Source: Candidatus Eiseniibacteriota bacterium (GTDB lineage: Bacteria > Joyebacterota > Joyebacteria > Joyebacterales > Joyebacteraceae). Taken from it: a stretch of DNA of 13,388 nucleotides. Positions 1-6,111 of this stretch are shown here, one piece after another; positions within the stretch are counted from its first letter, which is position 1, and each line of letters begins with the position of its first letter. The stretch lies in the NCBI GenBank assembly GCA_030638405.1, contig DAOWER010000002.1, positions 1-13,388 of the forward strand. The letters are read 5' to 3'. The notes under the pieces are model-generated. The model saw only the letters and a program-made list of their open reading frames with translations. It had not been told where the DNA came from and made no database searches. The position numbers and the translations under genes are program-made.

Positions 1-1328
1 CAGAACTCCGCCTCAGCGCCCGCGACGCGGTTGTAGTAGCCTTCGCCCTCGCGGCCGTTGTAGTAGATGTTGACCGACGACATGTCACCGATGTCGCGCG
101 CGTACCTGAGTGCGGTGGCGGTCGACTCCATGTCGAGCGGAGCGTACACGGACCGCTCGCTGCCCGAGATGATGAGGTTCGTCAGTTCGTCGCGCGCGAC
201 GAGCGCTCCGAACGTGTTCTCGCCCGCCTTGCCCGTCACCTTGGCGGCCCATATCGGCGACGCAATGGAGCGCGAGTAGAAGTTGTCGAACGCGCCCGAG
301 CTCTCGAGGAAGAACGGGCGCTTCTCCTCGTACCACAGGGCGTACTGCCGGTTGACGTCGAGCTGGAAGGCGTCCGCCTCGACCTGCGAGAAGTCGGGGT
401 TGGCCGCCGCCGAGAGCGTGACGTTCGGGGTGATGCCCCAGCGGGCGGTCACGCCGACGTCATACTCGTCGTCGGGGTCACTGAAGTCGCCGGACGGGAA
501 GTCCTGCCTGAACTGAGAGGCGACTGCCGAGATCGTCGGGTCGATCTCGATGTTCCTGCCGGGCGTGGCGCCCTCGAACCCGATGAGTTTGTCCATCTGG
601 CAGCGGTAGCAGTTGTCGTCCCTGTCGCGGGGATACAAGCTGATGTGGTAGCGAACGTCGCGCGGGTAGCTCCTGACCGCGTCGACGCCCCAGATCTGGT
701 CGCCTTCGGCGCGCTGGAATCGGAGCGTGCTGAACGGGATGGCCATCTCGACACTGTATCCCCAGTCGAAGATCTCCCCCGCCGAATCCCAGATGCCGTC
801 CCACGCGTTGCCGTCACCGTGGATCCCGCTGGCGGTGTCGCCCTGGATGCCGAGCGGATTGCACGCGAACTCGTACCCGCCCCGCTGGTCGTTGTACGTG
901 TCGATGCCGATGACGACCCACTCGTCGTTCCACATGCGGTCGTGGTCGCACAGGTGCGCGTAGATCTGGGACGGGTCGGGATCCCAGGCCCGGAACGCCA
1001 CGTAGAAGTGAGTCTCGCTGTATGCCAGGAGCATGTCGGTCTCGACCGGCGCCGGGATGTTGTTGCCGGGGCGGACCTCGTTGTTCACGCCCATCACGAG
1101 CGCCCGGTCCCAGACTTCCTCGTCGAGCACGCCGTCGATACTGATCTCGTTATCGATCTTCGGGATGCGCTGAGGAACCTTGACCGGCCGCTCTCCGTCG
1201 GCGCCCGTCGCAGGCACTGCCGCGAGCAACGAGAGCACGAGAGCCGCAAGCACTGCACAGATCGCCGGAAGCCCTGCGAATCCGCCCCCGCGCCGCGCCG
1301 GTACGCAACTATCCGTTAGCCTTGTCAG
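1..1328 (-). CDS. CBM9-like / DUF5916 outer-membrane protein, 3' end cut by window edge
   Basis: The reading frame is open from position 1328 to the window edge (442 codons), so the C-terminus is missing. A start-to-stop ORF search would miss it because no ATG, GTG or TTG lies in frame ahead of the signal peptide. The best start is CTG at 1328-1326, 8 nt after a perfect AGGAGG. It gives an n-region with Arg residues, a hydrophobic stretch at about residues 20-41 and a likely cleavage after ATGA (residue 43). Residues 57-200 are CBM9-like (ISIDGVLDEEVWDRA, HFYVAFRAWDPDPS). From about 250 the DUF5916 part begins (ATPGRNIEIDP, ANPDFSQVEADAFQLD, YEEKRPFFLE), which in this family leads into a predicted outer-membrane beta-barrel. 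It is a paralogue of the next gene upstream: by hand count 71 of 109 residues are identical between residues 235-343 here and 221-329 there. Both share a CYxCQ motif (C240, C243). The family's ligand is unknown. The family call is firm and the start is less so. Confidence 0.85.
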   Translation of the reverse strand, partial: MTRLTDSCVPARRGGGFAGLPAICAVLAALVLSLLAAVPATGADGERPVKVPQRIPKIDNEISIDGVLDEEVWDRALVMGVNNEVRPGNNIPAPVETDMLLAYSETHFYVAFRAWDPDPSQIYAHLCDHDRMWNDEWVVIGIDTYNDQRGGYEFACNPLGIQGDTASGIHGDGNAWDGIWDSAGEIFDWGYSVEMAIPFSTLRFQRAEGDQIWGVDAVRSYPRDVRYHISLYPRDRDDNCYRCQMDKLIGFEGATPGRNIEIDPTISAVASQFRQDFPSGDFSDPDDEYDVGVTARWGITPNVTLSAAANPDFSQVEADAFQLDVNRQYALWYEEKRPFFLESSGAFDNFYSRSIASPIWAAKVTGKAGENTFGALVARDELTNLIISGSERSVYAPLDMESTATALRYARDIGDMSSVNIYYNGREGEGYYNRVAGAEAEF

Positions 1329-1342
1329 TTGCTCTTCCTCCT
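1329..1342 (-). promoter_or_regulatory. Perfect Shine-Dalgarno that selects a CTG start
   Basis: On the minus strand AGGAGG (1342-1337) is followed by AAGAGCAA and then CTG at 1328. The 8-nt spacing is in the usual range. The nearest conventional in-frame start is GTG at 1253. It lies inside the hydrophobic core, lacks a positively charged n-region and has no comparable ribosome binding site. Confidence 0.6.
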
Positions 1343-1365
1343 GTGGGGGTGTTCGTCCGGTTAGT

Positions 1366-1388
1366 CCGGAGCCCAGGGCGAGCTCCGG
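1366..1388 (-). promoter_or_regulatory. Inverted repeat in the 5' leader of the downstream DUF5916 gene
   Basis: CCGGAGC at 1366-1372 and GCTCCGG at 1382-1388 form a perfect 7-bp stem with a 9-nt loop. It lies about 23 nt upstream of the AGGAGG of the partial gene. It could be a leader hairpin. No known riboswitch class is recognisable. Confidence 0.3.
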
Positions 1389-1578
1389 GGTGGCGCCTGT
1401 GACTGTTGCTTCAAGCCGCGGGGCACGCGCGTTCGATCGCGACAGACGACCGTTATGAGGGGGGACTGAGCACGAGCGCTACACGTGCCACCGCGGCTGT
1501 TCTCTTGTCAAGTGACGCGAAGGCGAACCTGGCAATGCTCAATCGCGTCGTTACTTCTTCGACCCCGGAATGGCCCTT

Positions 1579-1591
1579 GAGGTTTAACCTC
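1579..1591. repeat. 13-bp palindrome GAGGTTTAACCTC
   Basis: Two 6-bp arms (GAGGTT and AACCTC) surround a single central T, about 30 nt beyond the stop codon of the upstream DUF5916 gene. The 1-nt centre suits a protein-binding dyad better than an RNA hairpin, which would be left with only a 4-bp stem. Function is unknown. A related core AGGTTTAA recurs at 3961-3968, upstream of the same gene, and this may be chance. Confidence 0.3.
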
Positions 1592-1621
1592 GTTTGTGTG
1601 CGCCGTATCGCCCGACGGCTC

Positions 1622-3868
1622 CTACAGTACCCAGGCGTAGCCGATCTTGGCGAAGAATGTCCTGTCTCTCTGAGTCAGGTCAATCTCCGCGTCGCCCTCG
1701 TGGTTGTCCGAATATCCCAGGTAGAGAACCGTCTGGGGATTGAGCTTGTACGAGAACAGGACCTGGCTCGCGAAGTGTCTCTCCCTCGAGTCCCTGTCGT
1801 CCGAGTAGAGGTCGGTATTGAAGTCGTAATCCTCGTACTGGAGGATGGCTCTGAGGAACGTGCGCCTGGTGAACTGATAGGCCGCCCTCACGTAGCTGAT
1901 GTTGGCGGTGTAGAGCCTGCCCTCGTCGACGTCGAGCCGCTCGTACTCGTGGGCCGCGGCGACATCGAGGCGTCTGGCAAGTTTGAGGAAGACCACGGGC
2001 TCGAGGTTGAGCACCGACGCGGCTCTTCCGTTCTCGTAGTCCACCGCGTCGCCGAAGGAGCTGTCGAGGCTCAACCGTGTCGAGCTCCCAGCCCAGAGAG
2101 CAGCGTCTATCCACACGCGGTTATCGTCGTACTCGACGCCCTCGAACATGTTCCTGCCGACGACGCCGTAGATGTCGACCTCGGACCTCAGAGGCCCCGC
2201 GTAGTTGAACCAGCAGTCGAAGAAGCTCTCGAGCACGTCGCCGTCCAGCTCCTCGTTGTGTACGTATCCGAAGCCCGAGTTGAGACTCGTGTACCAGTGT
2301 CCCGCCTCCGCCCTCCACGCGTGTGACCAGCCCGCCCGACCCTGGCGGAAGTCCGTGCGCGGACGGAAGCCCATGTCGGCACGGAAGCCGTTGTTGATCT
2401 CTCTGTACGCCAGCCACCAGTCGAACGCGGCGCTGTCGTGATTGTACTCGGCGTCGTAGGCCATCCCGTCGAACTCATCTTCCGGTTGCCCTGCGTCGGC
2501 GGCGAAGTCGTCAGGGTAATCCGTCCGCGAGCCGAGCACCTGGAACTGGAGCCTGTCCGATGGAGTGAATCTCAGGTTCCCGTCCACTCCCCCGACCAGG
2601 TTGCGGTAGCCGTTTCCGTCCCGAGCCGTGAGCACGAACCCCGCGGTCGACGCCGAGGCGAGGTCCATTCGGTAGCGCACGGCCGCGTCCGTCACCCCCT
2701 GGTCGAGCGATGCGGCCCGCGAGCCCTGGCTGCCCGGGACGATCAGATTGGTGATCTCGTCCCTCACGACGAACGCGCCCAGCGCATTGGAGCCCTCCTT
2801 GCCCGTCATCTTAAGCCCCCAGCTCGGGTCGGCGATCGTCCTCGTGTACACGGGGTTGAGCTGCATCTGGAAGTGCTCCATGCCCTCCAGGAAGAACGGA
2901 CGCTTCTCTTCGTAGAAGAGCGTGAACTGCGTGTTGGTCTCGAGCTGGAACGCGTCCGCCTCCACCTGAGAGAAGTCGGGGTTCGCGGCACCCGAGAGCA
3001 CGAGGTTCGGGGTGACACCCCAGCGCGCCGTAAGACCGGGCTCAAGCTGACTGTCCGCGTCCTCGAAGCTCCCGCTCGGGAACTCCTTCCGCTCCTGCGT
3101 CTTGAAGCCGGACAGCGTCGGGTCTAACTCGATGTTCCTGCCGGGCGTGGCGCCGGCGAAGCCACTGAACTTGGCGACCTGGCACAGGTAGCAGGTCTCG
3201 TTCCTGTCCCGCGGCATGTGCGACATGCGGTAGTCGAAGTCCCTCGAGTACTTGCGTCCGAACCCGATTCCCCAGACCTGCTTCCCCTCGCTCCGCTGGA
3301 ACCTGAGCGAACTGAACGGAACGGCGACCTCCACGACGTAGCCCTCACCAGTGATGCGGCCCTCGGAGTCCCATATGGTGTCCCAGGCGGGGTCTCCCCC
3401 GCCCATGCCGTACGAGTCGAGCGCGTCGCCCTGAATGCCGAACGGGTTGACAAAGAACATGTAACCACGGCGCTGGTCGTTGAACGTGTCGAGCGTGAAC
3501 GACAGCCTGTCGTCGTCGAACATGTTGTCGCGGTCCGTGATGTTGGCGCAGATCGCGGAGGGGTCGGGGTCGTACGCCCGGAAGGCAACGTAGAGATGCG
3601 TCCTGCTCGATGCCAGCAGGACCTCCGTTCGTACCTTCGCCTCGATGTTCTCCCCCGGGTTCGTCTCGTAGCCGAGCTCGAGAGCCAGAGCGTCCTGCCA
3701 GACGGCATCGTCGAGCACGCCGTCGATCCGGACATCGGAGCTGACCTCGGGGATCTCATATGGCGACTCTTCAGAACCGGTCCCGAGCGCGTGCGCGTTC
3801 GGAACTCCGACGAGGGGCAGCGACAGAGCAAGGAGCAGCGTAAGAACGCGTCCGGCGCGTTCATTCAT
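1622..3868 (-). CDS. CBM9-like / DUF5916 outer-membrane protein, complete
   Basis: This is a 748-aa protein predicted to be in the outer membrane. The start is ATG at 3868, 6 nt after AGGAG. The frame extends 23 codons further upstream, but that extension lacks a ribosome binding site and would bury the signal peptide. The signal peptide is MNERAGRVLTLLLALSLPLV to about residue 27 (NAHA). Residues 46-190 are the CBM9-like domain (VRIDGVLDDAVW, LYVAFRAYDPDPSAI, GYVVEVAVPFSSLRF). DUF5916 begins near 240 (ATPGRNIELDP, ANPDFSQVEADAFQLE, YEEKRPFFLEGM). Residues from about 350 to the end show alternating polar/hydrophobic strands rich in aromatic residues, as in an outer-membrane barrel. The last residues are FFAKIGYAWVL, ending in Leu rather than the usual Phe. 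C226 and C229 form a CYLCQ motif shared with its downstream paralogue. Family members often accompany carbohydrate or peptide utilisation genes, but the substrate is unproven. Confidence 0.9.
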   Translation of the reverse strand: MNERAGRVLTLLLALSLPLVGVPNAHALGTGSEESPYEIPEVSSDVRIDGVLDDAVWQDALALELGYETNPGENIEAKVRTEVLLASSRTHLYVAFRAYDPDPSAICANITDRDNMFDDDRLSFTLDTFNDQRRGYMFFVNPFGIQGDALDSYGMGGGDPAWDTIWDSEGRITGEGYVVEVAVPFSSLRFQRSEGKQVWGIGFGRKYSRDFDYRMSHMPRDRNETCYLCQVAKFSGFAGATPGRNIELDPTLSGFKTQERKEFPSGSFEDADSQLEPGLTARWGVTPNLVLSGAANPDFSQVEADAFQLETNTQFTLFYEEKRPFFLEGMEHFQMQLNPVYTRTIADPSWGLKMTGKEGSNALGAFVVRDEITNLIVPGSQGSRAASLDQGVTDAAVRYRMDLASASTAGFVLTARDGNGYRNLVGGVDGNLRFTPSDRLQFQVLGSRTDYPDDFAADAGQPEDEFDGMAYDAEYNHDSAAFDWWLAYREINNGFRADMGFRPRTDFRQGRAGWSHAWRAEAGHWYTSLNSGFGYVHNEELDGDVLESFFDCWFNYAGPLRSEVDIYGVVGRNMFEGVEYDDNRVWIDAALWAGSSTRLSLDSSFGDAVDYENGRAASVLNLEPVVFLKLARRLDVAAAHEYERLDVDEGRLYTANISYVRAAYQFTRRTFLRAILQYEDYDFNTDLYSDDRDSRERHFASQVLFSYKLNPQTVLYLGYSDNHEGDAEIDLTQRDRTFFAKIGYAWVL

Positions 3869-4010
3869 GACAATCTCCTGTGCTGGTGTTGGGTCGGCCG
3901 GACGCTCTCGTTCCCGGCCGGTGCGGAGCAACCGCATGTTTGACAGCGTCGGCGGCCGTCAGGTTTAAGGACGGGCGTGCGGGCGCGAGTGGGGCAGGCC
4001 CCGTACGCAG

Positions 4011-4040
4011 CAGGGCCGCCACCGTGGCGTGGCGGCCCTG
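4011..4040 (-). terminator. Perfect 12-bp stem-loop, likely 3' end of the operon transcript
   Basis: CAGGGCCGCCAC (4011-4022) and GTGGCGGCCCTG (4029-4040) are exact reverse complements with a 6-nt loop. The stem-loop lies about 90 nt past the stop codon of the last operon gene. There is no U-tract on the minus-strand side, so it is not a textbook intrinsic terminator. It may act as a U-less terminator, a processing barrier protecting the 3' end, or a boundary to the next gene. Confidence 0.5.
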
Positions 4041-4100
4041 TAATCCGATTGGGGCGATCGTCCGGTTCGGCGCGGGCCGGTTCAGACCCGCGGCCCGTTC

Positions 4101-4126
4101 CCGGCCGGCCTCGCGAGTCCGGCCGG
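4101..4126. repeat. CCGGCCGG inverted repeat directly after the stop codon
   Basis: CCGGCCGG occurs at 4101-4108 and again at 4119-4126. The octamer is its own reverse complement, so the two copies can pair as a hairpin. A CTCGCGAG palindrome (4110-4117) lies between them. The element begins 2 nt after the stop at 4131-4129, so a structured 3' end is likely. It may act together with the 12-bp hairpin further downstream. Confidence 0.4.
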
Positions 4127-4128
4127 CG

Positions 4129-6111
4129 CTACTCGAGCAGTATCGTTCTGTTGCGCGGGTCCGCCTCCTCGAGCAGGATCGCCCTCAGCGACGGCCACGC
4201 GGCCGGACCTATCATCAGAGCTCCGTCGCTCGCGCCATCACTGGCGCCCGCGCCCACTGCGACCTCACGCGTGATCGTAATCTCACTGCCCTCGTGCTCG
4301 ACGGTGAGCCGGAAGTGGCCGACGTCGTTCTCGAGCGTCACCTCCTCCGGCACGCGGACGACCTCGCGGTCGCCCACATCGAAGCGAAGAGTCAACGTCT
4401 GCACGACCGCGTCCGGCAGCATGACGGGCGAGTCACGGCGTTCGACGTAGAGGTGCACGTCACGTGGCAGGCTCCGCAGCAGTCCGCCGGTCGGGTCGCC
4501 CAGCTCGAAACGCGTCCTTCCGTTGTCGTCCGGTTCGGGGTCATCGATGGAGAACGAGAAGCCGGCCACGACTCGGTCGTCTTCGAGAACGGCGAGACCG
4601 TGGTCATCGACCGATGCTCCCGCCAGCGCCGCGGATGCAACCCGCGAGAGATGTCTGCCCACCTCACCTTCGAGGCCGACGACGTCTCCGTAGCAGGAAA
4701 GCGTGCCCGTCGTTACGAGGATCCCCGACCCCGTCCACCCCTCTTCTTCTCCGGGCTCGACGGACAGCACCAGCTCGCAGGCGGAGATCTCCTCTCCGAC
4801 CACGAGGCGGGGCGAGTCATCGCGTCCGGCCAGCCAGAGCGAGCGGCCCGTGAGTCCTGCCCTTCCCTGCAGCAGCGTTCCACTCAGGGGGTCATAGAGC
4901 GCCCCGATGTCGTCGAGGTGGAGCAGAAGTCCATCGAAGCGCGCGAGGACAGGCACGTCGTCGTCCGCCCGGCAGAGTGCCGCGCTTCTGAAGGCCGGCG
5001 TGACGTCGCACCCGGCCTCCTCGAAGAGGGCGGCGGCAAGCACGGCCCTGTCCAGTCTGTGCCCGTAGGCCGTGCTCCACGTTCGGACGGCCTCCCTCGG
5101 CGCGAACTGCCAGTGCGAGTCGCCGTACCGGATCGCCCGCGTCGTTTCGTTGATGAAGTTCGCCACGGCCTCAGCCCTGGCGAGCGGGACCGGCCGGCCC
5201 TCGATGAGGTTCGCGACGCTGTCGGCGAGCGCCTCGTCCACGCAGGCCGGCCTGCTCACCGAGACGGCGACGGCCTCACCGAGCGCACTCCAGCTCTCCC
5301 AGGTCGACCACGCGACATGCGGGGTGTACGCGGCCGGGCCGCCGGTGAGCGGCCTCGCCAGGCGGTCGACGAACTCGGCGCGCCACACGTACGTGTCCGC
5401 ATCCGCCCCGCCGCGGTCGAGCGCAGGTTCGGGCGCTCCGTTCCGCTCCGCGTGGCGCAGGGTCATACCCTTAGGAACCTCAACCGTGAGGCGCGTCAGC
5501 ACGGCCGGGTCGGCCTTTGGGAAGATCCACAGTTCGTCGAACCCGTACTCGGGCGATCGCTTCTCCGTGATCGTATAGACGGTCTCCACGATGCACGGCA
5601 GCTCGACGCCGTCGTGCAGGAGCATCGTTTCGCGCATCGTCGTGTAGTCGTCCGCGCTCTGGAGGGCACCCGGCGTCGTTGCAACGACTGCGGTCGGGCT
5701 GATGTCCGACTCGTGCGGCCACCATCGCCCGTCCATCCACGTGCGCAGAGCGACGACCTCGAGCGTCGAGGTGCTGGTGTTGTGCGGGATCCTCAGGTCC
5801 CCGTACGCGCCGAGTCCGATCTCCGTGCCCAGCCACGCGACACGATGGACCGTCGTCCGCCGGCTGCCGGCAGCCACGGTGACCGTCAGATCCTCGAGAA
5901 GGAGCACGGCGTCGAGCCTCGTCAGGTCGTAGTGCTCTTCGGCCGCGGCCATGAGTTCGCCGATGTCGTGCCCGCCCACCGCGGACTCCGGGGCGGCGCC
6001 GGACGGGACCGCGGGCAGCAGCACGAAGGCACAGATCAGGAGGGGCGCGACGAGCAGGGCCCGGAGCAGCGTCGATGGAAGAACCTGGGTCGGGTGCGTT
6101 CGTGATCTCAT
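4129..6111 (-). CDS. DUF3857/transglutaminase-like exported protein lacking catalytic residues
   Basis: This is a 660-aa protein. The start is ATG at 6111, after GGGAGG with 6 nt spacing, and overlaps the upstream stop as ATGA, so translation is probably coupled. A signal peptide spans about 1-39 (hydrophobic LLRALLVAPLLICAFVLLP, then AVPSGAA). Residues 60-260 match DUF3857 in pattern (LLEDLTVTVAAGSRR, YTTMRETMLLHDGVELP). Residues 310-410 align with a transglutaminase-like core. Where the family has G-x-C-K-D, this protein reads GHRLD (350-354), so R352 replaces the nucleophilic Cys. Where the neighbour has FNH, it reads FDG (392-394), so the His is lost as well. Only the Asp is kept (D407 in YDPLSG). 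The C-terminal third is beta-rich and unassigned, and a small ASDGASDG repeat lies at 624-630. I infer a non-catalytic partner, binding protein or scaffold of the upstream enzyme. No frameshift is seen and the frame is intact, so it is not a decayed pseudogene. Confidence 0.85.
   Translation of the reverse strand: MRSRTHPTQVLPSTLLRALLVAPLLICAFVLLPAVPSGAAPESAVGGHDIGELMAAAEEHYDLTRLDAVLLLEDLTVTVAAGSRRTTVHRVAWLGTEIGLGAYGDLRIPHNTSTSTLEVVALRTWMDGRWWPHESDISPTAVVATTPGALQSADDYTTMRETMLLHDGVELPCIVETVYTITEKRSPEYGFDELWIFPKADPAVLTRLTVEVPKGMTLRHAERNGAPEPALDRGGADADTYVWRAEFVDRLARPLTGGPAAYTPHVAWSTWESWSALGEAVAVSVSRPACVDEALADSVANLIEGRPVPLARAEAVANFINETTRAIRYGDSHWQFAPREAVRTWSTAYGHRLDRAVLAAALFEEAGCDVTPAFRSAALCRADDDVPVLARFDGLLLHLDDIGALYDPLSGTLLQGRAGLTGRSLWLAGRDDSPRLVVGEEISACELVLSVEPGEEEGWTGSGILVTTGTLSCYGDVVGLEGEVGRHLSRVASAALAGASVDDHGLAVLEDDRVVAGFSFSIDDPEPDDNGRTRFELGDPTGGLLRSLPRDVHLYVERRDSPVMLPDAVVQTLTLRFDVGDREVVRVPEEVTLENDVGHFRLTVEHEGSEITITREVAVGAGASDGASDGALMIGPAAWPSLRAILLEEADPRNRTILLE

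Larger units (their letters stand above)
1329..1621. other. 293-bp intergenic gap between the two DUF5916 paralogues
   Basis: No convincing coding frame was found. The gap holds a 13-bp palindrome GAGGTTTAACCTC (1579-1591), a short 5-bp hairpin just after the upstream stop (GCCGT 1602-1606 with ACGGC 1615-1619), the leader hairpin at 1366-1388, and a minus-strand TTGACA at 1511-1506. I could not find a matching -10 box at 16-18 nt from that hexamer, so no promoter is called. The gap length suggests that the downstream paralogue may have its own promoter here. Confidence 0.5.
3869..4128. other. 260-bp intergenic gap rich in inverted repeats
   Basis: This lies between the end of the right-hand operon (stop at 4129) and the start of the complete DUF5916 gene. 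It contains the CCGGCCGG repeat pair, the 12-bp hairpin, and further short GC-rich repeats: CGGGCC (4075-4080) with GGCCCG (4092-4097), and GGGG (3991-3994) with CCCC (3999-4002). A promoter for the DUF5916 gene is expected here, but no minus-strand -35/-10 pair stood out. TTGACA near 3940 is on the plus strand, the wrong direction. No coding frame is convincing. Confidence 0.5.

Noticed and set aside
1483..1511. Minus-strand promoter from TTGACA at 1511-1506
   Set aside because: The only -10-like hexamer (TGTAGC at 1483-1478) is 22 nt away, too far. At 17 nt the sequence is GCACGT, a poor match.
3869..3937. Upstream extension of the complete DUF5916 gene to 3937
   Set aside because: The extra 23 residues are charged, lack a ribosome binding site and would place the signal peptide internally. 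ATG at 3868 has AGGAG at good spacing.
3938..3946. TTGACA near 3940 as a -35 box for the DUF5916 gene
   Set aside because: It is on the plus strand and faces away from the gene; there is no plus-strand gene for it to serve.
3880..6105. 741-codon open frame on the plus strand opposite the inactive transglutaminase-like gene
   Set aside because: It mirrors a gene with clear domain and signal-peptide structure. The product is Arg/Val/Asp-rich with no recognisable domain, as expected for antisense frames in GC-rich DNA.
4129..6111. Calling the second transglutaminase-like gene a pseudogene
   Set aside because: The frame is uninterrupted over 660 codons with signal peptide, ribosome binding site and domain layout intact. 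Only active-site residues are replaced, which points to a pseudoenzyme.
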